DNA of 64,000 nt from Dyadobacter sp. UC 10 (GCF_008369915.1 NZ_VSRN01000001.1:6692501-6756500), one strand, 5' to 3'. Positions 13,896-23,414 are shown, counted from the first letter of the stretch. Numbers and translations are program-made. The notes: generated by a model not told the origin, from the sequence alone.

Positions 13896-14309
13896 ATGGC
13901 AGGATCAAACGGATTTCGGGGATTTGCGACGATGACAATTTATGCCGCCGATCACAAAGCTGCAATCGACTGGTACACAAAAGTTTTCGGCATAGCGCCC
14001 TATTTCAACAAGCCGGGCTATTCCGAATTTCGCATTGGTGACTATGAAAACGAAATGGGTATCATTGATGCCAAATACGCCCCTCCCGGCGCGGCTGATA
14101 AACCGGCAGGAGTGATTACTTCCTGGCATGTAGACGATCTTCCGGGAACATTTCAAAGATTGCTTTCATTAGGAGCCACAGAGTACCAGCCCATTATCGA
14201 ACGCGGCGCTGGTTTTATAACCGCCGCAGTTGTCGATCCTTTCGGCAATATTCTCGGCATTATGACCAACCCGCACTACCTCGAAATCCTCGGAAAGAAT
14301 GGAAACTAA
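13896..14309 (+). CDS. VOC-family protein, probably without a metal site
   Basis: A 137-residue two-module VOC fold, similar to glyoxalase/bleomycin-resistance proteins of the PF00903 type. The first ligand position reads ATMTIYA (no His) and the C-terminal Glu is replaced in PFGNILGIMTNP; only the His of TSWHVDDL remains. Enzymatic metal chemistry is therefore doubtful and a binding role is more likely. Its last 11 bases overlap the next gene, so the two are translationally coupled. Confidence 0.82.
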   Translation: MAGSNGFRGFATMTIYAADHKAAIDWYTKVFGIAPYFNKPGYSEFRIGDYENEMGIIDAKYAPPGAADKPAGVITSWHVDDLPGTFQRLLSLGATEYQPIIERGAGFITAAVVDPFGNILGIMTNPHYLEILGKNGN

Positions 14310-14877
14310 GGACGGAAAAGAAGTAATTCAAGCCGCTTCTGCCAGTGAATGGCGGGAGTGGCTCGACAAAAATGCGGACACTGCGAGCATCGTGTACCTG
14401 GTGATTTATAATAAAAATAGCAAAGTTCCCAGCATTGGATACGCCGAATCGGTGGAACACGCGCTATGTTACGGCTGGATTGACAGCAAGACCATGAAAC
14501 GTGATGAAAACAGTGTGTACCAGACATTTACAAAAAGAAAACCTGTCAGCAACTGGGCGAAAAGCAATAAAGAACGAGTTGCCCGCATGACGGAGCTGGG
14601 CTTAATGCGCCCGCAAGGCCAGGCCATGATCGATCTCGCCAAACAAAACGGCTCCTGGGACAAGCTTACTGACGTCGAAAACGAAGTACTGGCCGACGAT
14701 CTGAAGCAGGCTTTCGCGACAAACAAAAAGGCGTTCGAAAACTTCATGGCCTTCGCGCCCTCCGCCCGTAAATTCATCCTCCAATGGATTTACGCTGCCA
14801 AAAGACCTGAAACACGGGAAAAGCGTATTAAGGAAACGGTGGAGAAAGCAGCGGAGAATTTGAAGGCTTATGCCTGA
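14299..14877 (+). CDS. YdeI/OmpD-associated family protein
   Basis: A 192-residue protein matching the YdeI/OmpD-associated (bacteriocin-protection type) family: WREWLDKN near the start, the conserved YGWIDSK (about 54-60), QTFTKRKPVSNWAKSNKER (about 74-92) and a helical C-terminus with FILQWIYAAKRPETREKRI. Soluble, function not settled. Its ATG lies inside the end of the VOC gene (11-bp overlap), indicating a two-gene operon. Confidence 0.85.
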   Translation: METKDGKEVIQAASASEWREWLDKNADTASIVYLVIYNKNSKVPSIGYAESVEHALCYGWIDSKTMKRDENSVYQTFTKRKPVSNWAKSNKERVARMTELGLMRPQGQAMIDLAKQNGSWDKLTDVENEVLADDLKQAFATNKKAFENFMAFAPSARKFILQWIYAAKRPETREKRIKETVEKAAENLKAYA

Positions 14878-15007
14878 AATAAGTTTAAATAAAAACAGTT
14901 AACTCATTGTCTTACAACAAGTATATAGCGAGTATCATTACAGTCCAGACGGTGAATGCTGAAGTATTTGGAGATAGATAAAGGAGTCACCGGCACTACA
15001 CTTTTGG

Positions 15008-16576
15008 TTATTTAACCGTATTCTCCAATACAATCACCGAAGGCCCGTCGGAGAGCCATTTTTGGCCTAGTCCGGTTTTGTCGCCTTTGGGGATGAAGTA
15101 GACGAAAGAGCCCAGAACAATATCCGTGTCCCCGTCTCCATCCATATCACCGGCATCCATGACCGACCATCTGCCTTCGGGCGATTCAGGAAATGAATAA
15201 TCCCTAAATTTCAGTCTGCCCTTGTTTTCCAGGTAAACGAAGCTTTCGTGTGGGTAGCGCTTGTAGTCCGGGAAGAAAGATATCGCGGCAATATCCAGAT
15301 CGCCATCCAGGTCATAATCCCGCGCCATAGCCTTGTATGCACCATTCAACTGGTAGAAATACGCCTGTTTGAAGTTAGATTTACCGTCGTTTAGATATAT
15401 ATATACCCCGTGGTAATCTTTCAGGATCGGCGTTTTGTCTGCGTTGTCGCCGCATACGTATATGATATCGTCGAAACCGTCTTTGTTAAAATCGGCCAGT
15501 TCCATGTATTGTGAGCCGTTGAGCGGCGAAAAAGTTAACAGGCGCTTTTCCTTGAACTGACCTTGTCCCTGATTTTCATATAACAAAATCCCCTCATCCG
15601 CCTGCGCCATCAGTACATAGATATCAGGCAGTTTGTCTCCATTCGCATCTTTGATAATGGCCGTGATCGCGCCGGGGCGCTCATTCAGCACCCTCTTATC
15701 GTACCCGCCTCTCCCGTTGTTTGCATACCAGGCCAACTGACCAGTTTCATTACCAAATTCACAAGCGACAATGTCTTCGAAACCGTCATTGTTCAGGTCA
15801 CCGTAGGCCATATTTACGGGTCGGCGCAAGTTGGAAACAGGAGTATTGGACAATGCATAACCTGCCGCACCTTTCACCCATCTTTGCACCGAACCTTCCG
15901 CTGCATCGGTAGGAAAAACCGTATTACCGATCGTCGTCACATAGAGCTCTTTGGATGTCTGGTAAAAATGCACCGGAGCAGAGGGCAACGCTATGGTATA
16001 TTGCGCTTCGAGACGCGGATTAAGGAAAGTCATTTTTTTCTGCTTACCCTTCCCGTCGCTGAACACAATCCCTTGTTTATCAGGCAATATCTTCACCATC
16101 GTTGTCAATGCAGGTCGGTGGGCAGTTGGCGGCTTTCTGTATTTAAAATGTCGTAGTCCCAATTGGATCTTACGGCTGCGAACCGGTGCGGGGATACTGT
16201 CCGGCGCATTATCCAGATAGTACTGCTCTATTTTTTGCCAATCTGCCTTCGAAATAATAGGCTTTTCGGGAAAGATATGGGCGCTTTTCACCACTGAGCC
16301 ACCGGTTTTAGGATTGAATAAACTGTCCGGCCTGGTGACGCCGGCGTAGATACCCATTCGTTGGCCCATTGCAGGAAGTACCTTTTGCCAGCTGGCTTTC
16401 GGAAGTATTTGTGGACTGACCAATAGGTGACAACGGCTGCAATGCGCTATCGAAAGCTCCCTTCCCGAAAGATTCGAAACAGCAGGCTCTTTCAAATCTG
16501 CATCGTCATCTTGTTTCCTGGATTTACAGGAAAGAATTGTACAAAGGAGAATACAAAAAAGGAGAGTTTGTTTCAT
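15008..16576 (-). CDS. FG-GAP repeat lipoprotein with an N-terminal CxxCH heme motif
   Basis: A 522-residue lipoprotein: hydrophobic stretch then lipobox ILSC (C17). A heme-c attachment motif, CSRCH, follows at about 46-50, in a short cytochrome-like segment ending in a KADWQKIEQYYL helix. The rest is a beta-propeller of FG-GAP/VCBS type with calcium-binding loops DLNNDGFEDI, DANGDKLPDI, DFNKDGFDDI, DYDLDGDLDI and DMDGDGDTDI. An anchored electron-transfer or adhesion protein is plausible. The ATG at 16576 is chosen over an upstream in-frame start (16600) because it begins the signal peptide. It is divergent from the FGE-fold gene. Confidence 0.87.
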   Translation of the reverse strand: MKQTLLFCILLCTILSCKSRKQDDDADLKEPAVSNLSGRELSIAHCSRCHLLVSPQILPKASWQKVLPAMGQRMGIYAGVTRPDSLFNPKTGGSVVKSAHIFPEKPIISKADWQKIEQYYLDNAPDSIPAPVRSRKIQLGLRHFKYRKPPTAHRPALTTMVKILPDKQGIVFSDGKGKQKKMTFLNPRLEAQYTIALPSAPVHFYQTSKELYVTTIGNTVFPTDAAEGSVQRWVKGAAGYALSNTPVSNLRRPVNMAYGDLNNDGFEDIVACEFGNETGQLAWYANNGRGGYDKRVLNERPGAITAIIKDANGDKLPDIYVLMAQADEGILLYENQGQGQFKEKRLLTFSPLNGSQYMELADFNKDGFDDIIYVCGDNADKTPILKDYHGVYIYLNDGKSNFKQAYFYQLNGAYKAMARDYDLDGDLDIAAISFFPDYKRYPHESFVYLENKGRLKFRDYSFPESPEGRWSVMDAGDMDGDGDTDIVLGSFVYFIPKGDKTGLGQKWLSDGPSVIVLENTVK

Positions 16577-16619
16577 TCTAATTTTAATACATTGAACCAC
16601 AATTTATGAAAGCCGCCCC

Positions 16620-17537
16620 ATGTATCAACTCTCCTACTATTGTTTCGGGCTACTATTGGCACTAACAGAAATCAATCCCACATTCGTGCCCATTCGTGCA
16701 TTCGTGGCCAGAGAAGAAATAAAAATCAATCCAGCAGACAGCGCCAAAATGGTTTTTATCCCTTCCGGCGAATTCATCATGGGCAGCGATTTCTCCGAGC
16801 TTGAAGCTATCTGGAAAAAATTTCAATGGGACCGTCAGGAATTACAATTTACAAAAAGCGAACAGCCAGCGCACCGGGTATCATTAGACGGTTTCTGGAT
16901 GTATCAAACCCTGGTCACCGTCGCCCAGTACCGGAAGTTTTCCAGGCTAACCAACCGTCAAATGCCTGAATCACCCATCTACGGCTGGGCAGAGGAGCAT
17001 CCGGTTGTGAATGTAAGCTGGCACGATGCCACAGCCTATTGCGATTGGGCCGGCGGCAGGCTTCCCACTGAGGCAGAATGGGAACGCGCAGCAAGAGGCA
17101 GCCACAATGGAATCGGCGATAATGCCAGACATATATTTACCTGGGGCGATTCAATGCCCGTCAAACCAGTGGCTAATCTCGCCGATGAAATATTTCTGAA
17201 ATCGGGCTACTACGCCAATCCAAACTTTCACATTTTTCGCGGCTATACCGACGGCTTTGTAACCGCGTCGCCAGTCCGCCAATTTCCAGCCAATGGATCA
17301 GGTCTTTTCGACATGGCCGGGAATGTACTGGAATGGTGCAGCGACTGGTATGCGCTTGATTACTACCGGCATTCTCCCTCCAAAAATCCAAAAGGCCCCG
17401 CAACCGGCGACCGGCGTGTTTTGCGGGGAGGGGCATTTGATACCATCCCAACGATTACCCGGATCGCGCGGCGACTTGGCAACTATCCTGATATCAAAAA
17501 CAATGAAAAAGGATTTCGCTGTGTTTTTGAAAAATGA
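16620..17537 (+). CDS. FGE-sulfatase-domain (SUMF1-fold) protein lacking the catalytic cysteines
   Basis: A 305-residue protein with a hydrophobic N-terminus and one formylglycine-generating-enzyme fold (about 43-303). Hallmarks are FIPSGEFIMGS, the HPVVNVSWHDATAYCDW block, LPTEAEWERAARG, DMAGNVLEWCSDWY and RVLRGGAFD. True formylglycine generators have a Cys pair after the RGGS motif; here the segment after RGGAFD contains no Cys until the final FRC. It is therefore more likely a binding or structural member, or an EgtB/GldJ-like relative, than a sulfatase activator. No sulfatase is encoded in the window. Confidence 0.85.
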   Translation: MYQLSYYCFGLLLALTEINPTFVPIRAFVAREEIKINPADSAKMVFIPSGEFIMGSDFSELEAIWKKFQWDRQELQFTKSEQPAHRVSLDGFWMYQTLVTVAQYRKFSRLTNRQMPESPIYGWAEEHPVVNVSWHDATAYCDWAGGRLPTEAEWERAARGSHNGIGDNARHIFTWGDSMPVKPVANLADEIFLKSGYYANPNFHIFRGYTDGFVTASPVRQFPANGSGLFDMAGNVLEWCSDWYALDYYRHSPSKNPKGPATGDRRVLRGGAFDTIPTITRIARRLGNYPDIKNNEKGFRCVFEK

Positions 17538-17549
17538 CTTAATTCAAAA

Positions 17550-20500
17550 TCACTTCCCTGGCAATGCCACCTGCGCATTCGTTTTCAGATAGGCGATAAG
17601 ATCAGTCACTTCTTTGTCACTCAAATTCTCCAATAACCCCGTCGGCATCATGGAGGCGGGCGTCACTTCCCGCGTTTGGATATCCGATTTATTGATATTG
17701 ACCGCGTCCTGGCCCACAATTCGGAGCGTCACCTGTCTTTCAGTTTCTTTGGCAATATTACCAACGTAGGTTCGGCCGTCGCGGGTGGTGACTACTACCA
17801 TTTTGTAATCATCCTGTATTTCACCGCTCGGATCGAGGATATTCCCTAATAAATAATCGAGATTCGCCCGATTGGAACCGGTCAGCTCAGGACCGATAAT
17901 ACCACCTTCGCCATACAATTTATGACAAGGCGCGCAGGTATTCTGGAAAACCATTCTTCCGTTCGCCTTGTTCGCCGAGGCGACGGATTGATCAGTAAGC
18001 AGGCCGCGATACTTCTTATACGCTTTTTCATCAAAAGCAACGTGATCTATCGGCCCCCATACTTCCACAAAACCACTGCCCACAACCCGCCGTAACTGAC
18101 GCGCCACGAAGGTTGGGACGTCCTTTTTCGGGATCGTATTTTTAGAAATAGCCTGCGTCAGCAGCCAGCCCGATTTCGGACGCGAGGCCAGCGTTTGGAT
18201 CGCTTCGGATTTCTCGGTATTGTTCAGTTTAGAATAACGCTCAATCAGCGATTTAGCCAGAGGTTCGTTGTCGAATGCGGCTATACTTCTGATCACTTGC
18301 AATCGCAATTTGTTATCGTCCAGCAATGCCGGCAACTCTTTCAACAACTCCGGCCGCTGGCGGCTGGTAAGAGATTGAAGTGCCCTGGTTCGCTGGTCGA
18401 GCGGTGCGGTTTTACTTTTCAAGATGGCCAGATCCGCTTTTGACGCTTCCGTATCGCCAAACTGACGCGATAACTCAGTGGCCAGCTTGGCTGTTGCGTT
18501 ATCTGCCTGTTTCAACTTCGCATATACCGCATTCCAGTTGGCCGGTGTTTTGATATCCGTCCTCCCGTCAAGGCCGTCGCGCATTCCTTCAAGCAGGTTC
18601 GTCCGGTTCGCAGGCGCTTTGCCGATTGCAGCAACGAGCATTTGAATCTGGTCTGCGTCAACAGTCCGGCGTGCAATAAATTGGGTCACCATCGGGATTT
18701 TTGATTTTTCCGACATGGTAAGCGCTTTGGCAGGATTCGCTTTCACAAGAGGTTCGATACCAAACCAGATCATCTTCGGCAGATTATGGTCCTCCGAATC
18801 TTCCGCGTGCGAAAGCAGTCCGGCTGCAACATTCCATTTTGCAGCATCGTCCATCCGCTGCAATGCTGCCGCCAGGTACAACCTCACCACCGCCGACTTT
18901 TCCTTAACCGCCATTTTAGTAAACTTAGCAACTGCATTTGCCGAGGGTTTGCGATCTTCCGTCAAAAACTGTACAGCCCAGCCGCGGATGTACGGATCCT
19001 GGTCGTCAAGCGCTTTTGTCAATGCATTTTCATCCAGGTTACCAGTCACATTCAGAGTCCACATCGCCCTGAGCCTGTGATCGGCATTGCCGGTAGATTG
19101 ATACAATTCTGTCAATTTTTTCAATGCAGCCGGGTCGATCTTTCCCTTGCCTGCTCTGTTTTGCAGGATAATTTGTGCCCGGCGCGCATGCCACTCGCTT
19201 TTGCTGGTCTGGAGATCCGCGAGCTCGGTATCCTTCATTTTGTTAAGGTCGGAATACCTGCCTTTCCAATCTTCCGCCAGTGATTTTTTGGGGGTTATTC
19301 TAAAAATGCGCCCGGTTTCCGAGTTAAGTACATCAGAACCGCAAATATCTGCATCGTGCCAATCCAGCACATACATCGCGCCTTCCGGGCCGATTTCCAT
19401 ACTAAACCCTACCCACTGCGCATTGTTGGCCATCATAAAATCGTCGCCGTGCTTACCCGAAAAACCAGAGCCTTTTGGCACCAGTACATCCGACAAAATC
19501 CCATGCTCATGGATATTGGCCATGAAAATCTTACCTCTTTCATTCTCAGGAAATGCGTCCGACAAATACACCCGCGCGCCACCGTGCGCCGAGCGGTGAC
19601 TGTGATCGGCAATAGTTTTAATATCATTATAAACGTAGGGATTAAAGTGCTGCCCGCCCTGGCGATGGTAAATACCTCCGGGAATCACATGCCATAAATG
19701 AGGTATCACACAGGCAGTAATGAGCATCTGACCCTTCGCGTCAAAATCAACTCCCCACGGATTACTGAAACCGTGCGCGACTACTTCGAAGATTTTTTTA
19801 GTAGGATGATAGCGCCACACACCCCCATTGATATCAACCCCATTTTCAACCTGTATATCTTCCGGAAACGGGTCTTTGTGTTTAAAAAGCTGCCCTTTTC
19901 CGATCGGCTTACCCACTTTCGAAGGTGTCGCAAAACCCTGCAAACCGTACAGCCAGCCATCAGGGCCCCAGTGAAAGCTGTTCAGCGTTTCATGCCGGTC
20001 GCGGATTCCCCAGCCGGTCAGGCGCACTTCAATATCCTCCATATCGGCTTTATCGTCACCGTTTTTATCAGGGACAAAAAGCAAATTTGGCGGCGCACCT
20101 ATAAACACTCCGTCAAAACCCACGGCCAGCGCAGAAGGAAATGCGATTCCCTCCATAAACACTTTTTTACTATCCGCCACGCCGTCGTGGTCGGTATCTT
20201 CCAGGATCAGGATCCGGCTGTTGCCTGCATTCGAAAATCCTTTCCCGCGCGATTCATAGTCTTTATTCTCTGCAATCCACATCCGTCCTCTATCGTCCCA
20301 GCAAAATGCCATCGGCTGTGTCATCATCGGTTCGGAGGCCCAGGCATTTACCTGAAAACCATCCTTGATCGTCATCGCAGCTACTGCTTCCTGCGCACTG
20401 AGAAACTTGGCTTCCCTGCCCTCTTTCTGCGCCAGTGCCCACAAGGCGGTGGCGCTGTAAAGACCATTATCGCCCACAAATTCACCAAACGTTTTGTTCA

Positions 20501-21395
20501 GCTCCACATCATTCAATTCTCCTGTGTAGATGACGAGTTCGTGTTTGATGATTTCAGTTTCGCCTTTTTTAATATGCCAGTCGCCTTTCCGGGCACGCGC
20601 CGGACCGGCTCCCAGCTGCCCGTCGACCCGCCAAATCTGCGGATAGCCTTTGTTTTGTTTATGATCAAGAATTGCAATATGCGCCAGATCGTCGCGGCCC
20701 TCCACCTGCATACCAATATCCACCCAGTGCGCTGCCTGTCCTTCTGCTTTCTCGTTCTTTTGCCGCGCCGCATTCACTACCTCGCCTTTAATTCCCTCTT
20801 TCCAGGGCATTCTTACGAACAGGCCGCCGTAATCATACTTACCGATCGTCACATCCGTTTGCGCCTCCCCATTCCATTCAAGATCGAGGAGATATTTGCC
20901 ATCCTTAATCCGCATTGACCAGTTTTGCGTCTCAGTCAGCACGGCGGTACCGGTGGAATCGAGCAGGTCGTAAACCGTTTGCCATTTAACCTCAACACCC
21001 TTACCCTGAACCACTTGCGACGAAACTTTGCGCCAGTAACTTCCCTCGGGATGATGAAAATAATCGCGGCCGTTTACGCGGGTATATCCCCAGTAAATGC
21101 CGGTCTGATGTTTGTGGTGTCCGGGGCTGTATTCAGTGAGCACGCCCTTTCCGTCGGGAGCCATGATCGGGTGCAGATAGGGCCTGAAATCTTTTTTCGC
21201 ATTTTGTACCAATATTGGCTGTCCGCCGGTACTTTTCGAGATGCTGATCACTTCGCCATCGCTGCTGGCCACCGCTTTCAGCTGGATATCCTGGGGAAGT
21301 ATCCTTGCGGACTGCTCGGCTGGCTTGCGGAAATCATAGCCAAAATTGATCAATAAAAAAACCAGAAATAATGGCACTGACCTCATCAAATTCAT
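17550..21395 (-). CDS. DUF6807 / PVC-type dehydrogenase / HEAT / cytochrome c fusion protein
   Basis: A 1281-residue secreted protein (hydrophobic N-terminus to about 22). In order: a DUF6807 (PmoA-like) domain at about 35-310 with GVLTEYSPGHHKHQTGIYWG; a PVC-type membrane-bound dehydrogenase propeller at about 340-710 (DDRGRMWIAEN, WGPDGWLYGLQG, VYLSDAFP); an alpha-helical HEAT-like stretch at about 740-1120; and a C-terminal cytochrome c domain with CAPCH at 1154-1158 and a likely Met ligand in ASMMPTG. Such proteins are thought to oxidise sugars or alcohols and pass electrons to the heme. DUF6807 is usually a separate protein, so this is a long fusion. No sign of frameshift. Confidence 0.88.
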   Translation of the reverse strand: MNLMRSVPLFLVFLLINFGYDFRKPAEQSARILPQDIQLKAVASSDGEVISISKSTGGQPILVQNAKKDFRPYLHPIMAPDGKGVLTEYSPGHHKHQTGIYWGYTRVNGRDYFHHPEGSYWRKVSSQVVQGKGVEVKWQTVYDLLDSTGTAVLTETQNWSMRIKDGKYLLDLEWNGEAQTDVTIGKYDYGGLFVRMPWKEGIKGEVVNAARQKNEKAEGQAAHWVDIGMQVEGRDDLAHIAILDHKQNKGYPQIWRVDGQLGAGPARARKGDWHIKKGETEIIKHELVIYTGELNDVELNKTFGEFVGDNGLYSATALWALAQKEGREAKFLSAQEAVAAMTIKDGFQVNAWASEPMMTQPMAFCWDDRGRMWIAENKDYESRGKGFSNAGNSRILILEDTDHDGVADSKKVFMEGIAFPSALAVGFDGVFIGAPPNLLFVPDKNGDDKADMEDIEVRLTGWGIRDRHETLNSFHWGPDGWLYGLQGFATPSKVGKPIGKGQLFKHKDPFPEDIQVENGVDINGGVWRYHPTKKIFEVVAHGFSNPWGVDFDAKGQMLITACVIPHLWHVIPGGIYHRQGGQHFNPYVYNDIKTIADHSHRSAHGGARVYLSDAFPENERGKIFMANIHEHGILSDVLVPKGSGFSGKHGDDFMMANNAQWVGFSMEIGPEGAMYVLDWHDADICGSDVLNSETGRIFRITPKKSLAEDWKGRYSDLNKMKDTELADLQTSKSEWHARRAQIILQNRAGKGKIDPAALKKLTELYQSTGNADHRLRAMWTLNVTGNLDENALTKALDDQDPYIRGWAVQFLTEDRKPSANAVAKFTKMAVKEKSAVVRLYLAAALQRMDDAAKWNVAAGLLSHAEDSEDHNLPKMIWFGIEPLVKANPAKALTMSEKSKIPMVTQFIARRTVDADQIQMLVAAIGKAPANRTNLLEGMRDGLDGRTDIKTPANWNAVYAKLKQADNATAKLATELSRQFGDTEASKADLAILKSKTAPLDQRTRALQSLTSRQRPELLKELPALLDDNKLRLQVIRSIAAFDNEPLAKSLIERYSKLNNTEKSEAIQTLASRPKSGWLLTQAISKNTIPKKDVPTFVARQLRRVVGSGFVEVWGPIDHVAFDEKAYKKYRGLLTDQSVASANKANGRMVFQNTCAPCHKLYGEGGIIGPELTGSNRANLDYLLGNILDPSGEIQDDYKMVVVTTRDGRTYVGNIAKETERQVTLRIVGQDAVNINKSDIQTREVTPASMMPTGLLENLSDKEVTDLIAYLKTNAQVALPGK

Positions 21396-21517
21396 AAAAA
21401 ATTGCGGATTTTAGGATAATATCAGGATGGATTTTTCTTCCCGATTGTTAGCAGGATAAGTAGATTCTGCACAGAAATTACTCGCAAAATCACAATCAGC
21501 CACGAGCATTAAAGGTT

Positions 21518-22456
21518 ATGACTTTTATAAAAATCATCTTCCTGTTTATTCTGATCATGATGATGCAGCATCGGGGGATCATCTATCGCACTGGCAAAAC
21601 CACTGTTGCGCAGAAAAAAGCGGTGGAGGCTAACGAATCTGTTTTACCCAAAAGCAAAAACTTGCTGGGTTCCTGGCGAATGTACGGAGTCAATCAGGGA
21701 GATCCGATTGCACTGGGGCCGGATGGAAAAACGCTGGAAAATACGCCGATGAGCAAGAAAGAACTGTTTATATCCTTTTTTCCCGACGGCAGTTTTACCC
21801 AGATCCGTGATAACAATGTTTACAGTATCGGAAAATGGTCGTATGATAGTACTTCGCAATCCGTTTTTCTCACGTCAGAAAGAATTACCCAGGAGGTAGG
21901 CATCGCATTCAATATGGCAGAAAACGGACTTCGGGTGATGCATTTTGAATTCAACCCGCAGGAGAATATGCTGCTGATGGAATATGGAAAACCGCTCAGC
22001 AACTACCGTGAAGATCCGTTTTTTGCAAAAAATAACGAGTGGCGCATCAAACCTGAAAAGGCTGAGAATGCAGGCCAGCTACGCAGCAGGCTAAGCAACT
22101 ATTTACTGCATAATATCTACCTTTTGAAGGCTGCAAAAATCCGTGAGCACAATCGGGTTTCCTGGGAATTTTCGGAAGGTATACTCCGGATCTACAATCC
22201 CGGCATTGGCGTGGTCAAGCCCGGCCAGGTCCCTGCCGCCTGGATCAATACCTTTCATTCACAGGAAGATGCCAAAAAAGCGTTTGGGATCTTCGAAGAC
22301 TGTATAGCCCGCTCGAAGTTCAAAGGCAACGGTAGCGGAAATTGGGTGGAGCAGAATTACAGGATCCTGACGGATATCCGCAACGGACTTGCCCCCGGCC
22401 GTTTAAGGGGAGAGACACGACACAATGCCAAAAAAAGCCCCCAACAGGGGGTTTAG
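21518..22456 (+). CDS. Exported protein of unknown function
   Basis: A 312-residue protein that I do not recognise. It begins with a hydrophobic segment (about 4-17, probably a signal or anchor). Residues 50-165 read like a lipocalin-type or small beta-barrel domain: LLGSWRMYGV, FFPDGSFTQIRDNNVYSIGKW and MHFEFNPQENMLLMEYGKP. The C-terminal half is mostly helical with an aromatic segment NRVSWEFSEGILRIYNPG. The last codons form part of the terminator hairpin of the convergent bestrophin gene, so the true C-terminus is constrained by a structural DNA element. Confidence 0.72.
   Translation: MTFIKIIFLFILIMMMQHRGIIYRTGKTTVAQKKAVEANESVLPKSKNLLGSWRMYGVNQGDPIALGPDGKTLENTPMSKKELFISFFPDGSFTQIRDNNVYSIGKWSYDSTSQSVFLTSERITQEVGIAFNMAENGLRVMHFEFNPQENMLLMEYGKPLSNYREDPFFAKNNEWRIKPEKAENAGQLRSRLSNYLLHNIYLLKAAKIREHNRVSWEFSEGILRIYNPGIGVVKPGQVPAAWINTFHSQEDAKKAFGIFEDCIARSKFKGNGSGNWVEQNYRILTDIRNGLAPGRLRGETRHNAKKSPQQGV
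22430..22451 (-). terminator. Rho-independent terminator of the bestrophin gene, inside the end of the opposing CDS
   Basis: On the minus strand a 5-bp G/C stem (CCCCC and GGGGG, loop TGTT) is followed by C and seven T. It lies 55 bases past the bestrophin stop and overlaps the final codons of the plus-strand gene ending at 22456. Confidence 0.8.
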
Positions 22457-22462
22457 GGGTAA

Positions 22463-22486
22463 AGTGCGGAGCCGAAGCTCCGCGCT
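22463..22486. repeat. GC-rich hairpin in the convergent gap
   Basis: A 10-bp stem (core GCGGAGC with GCTCCGC, one T-G wobble) around a CGAA tetraloop. It has no T tract on either strand, so it is not a simple terminator; it may stabilise a 3' end. Confidence 0.5.
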
Positions 22487-22505
22487 GACACTTTTAAAGG
22501 ACGGT

Positions 22506-23414
22506 TTACAGGATGTAAAATTTATCGGGCGTGTAAACCACCGGAACCTGATCGTCGCGCATCATTTGTTTCAGGTCACGTTCGATGTTCCGCGAAATGG
22601 TCATCACCGGCGTATCTGTTGGTTTGTTTTCAAATGGATCTTGCAGGTGAATAGCCATTTTCTCGATCAAAAAGAAGCAGGCAGTAATCACGATCAACAC
22701 CGGAACCATCAGAAAACCAAATAGCTGCACCAGCCCGAAAGGCAATAGTAAGATGAAGAAGTGCAATGCAAGATGGATATATAAACTATAAGTCGAAGGG
22801 AAAACCGTATTCTTGATACGCTCACATTTTCCCATTGCGTCGCAAAGGCGGGTCAGGGTACCATCAATTTCGATTTGCTGATAAGGATTCACCCAGCCCT
22901 GCTTCAACGCATTTTTAAGATCGCGGGCATGTAACTGGAGTAGTCCGACGTGCTTGTTGTCATAATCCTTTACATATTCGTATTCCTCTTCGGTCACGAA
23001 TTTGCTGATCAGCGGAAGCGGGTCATCCTTGCGCAGCCCTTTTCCCAAAGCATAGCACCAGGCAATCTGTCTTTTGATCATCCGCTTTTTAAAACCGTCG
23101 ATACTTTCAGAATCATAAGGCTCTTCCATCAGCGAAATGATCTGGCGGGCCAGGGTGCGCGAATCGTTGACAATTGCTCCCCAGATGATCCGCGCTTCCC
23201 ACCAGCGGTCGTACGCCTGGTTGGAGCGGAATGCCAGCAGCAGGGATATGATCGTCCCCAAAACCGTGGGAACCGTCATCGGAATGGAGATATTGGTGAT
23301 GTGAAAGTTCTGGTAAATGATTTCTATCGCCACACCATAAATTGTCACAAAAAATATCTCATATTTTATTTTACCGAAAATATATCGGATCGGAATGTTC
23401 TTTTTGAGCAGCAT
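22506..23414 (-). CDS. Bestrophin-family (UPF0187) anion channel protein
   Basis: A 302-residue membrane protein of the bacterial bestrophin family. Typical readings are IPMTVPTVLGTIISLLLAFRSNQAYDRWWEAR (about 43-74), containing the conserved RSN-AYDRWWEAR stretch, and a second pair of membrane segments near 215-250. Bestrophins form pentameric channels in the inner membrane; bacterial members conduct anions or cations depending on pore residues. The gene ends at a terminator at 22430-22451. It lies 44 bp downstream of the USP-like gene, on the same strand. Confidence 0.93.
   Translation of the reverse strand: MLLKKNIPIRYIFGKIKYEIFFVTIYGVAIEIIYQNFHITNISIPMTVPTVLGTIISLLLAFRSNQAYDRWWEARIIWGAIVNDSRTLARQIISLMEEPYDSESIDGFKKRMIKRQIAWCYALGKGLRKDDPLPLISKFVTEEEYEYVKDYDNKHVGLLQLHARDLKNALKQGWVNPYQQIEIDGTLTRLCDAMGKCERIKNTVFPSTYSLYIHLALHFFILLLPFGLVQLFGFLMVPVLIVITACFFLIEKMAIHLQDPFENKPTDTPVMTISRNIERDLKQMMRDDQVPVVYTPDKFYIL

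Noticed and set aside
14957..15016. Tiny 19-residue reading between the YdeI-like and FG-GAP genes
   Set aside because: Too short, without any supporting feature, and it overlaps the end of the FG-GAP gene on the other strand.
16681..16707. Three CATTCGTG-like direct repeats near the start of the FGE-fold gene
   Set aside because: Short, within a probable signal or linker, and explainable as codon-level repetition; no other support for a regulatory role.
16620..17537. Sulfatase-activating formylglycine-generating enzyme
   Set aside because: The catalytic cysteine pair is missing and there is no sulfatase in the window.
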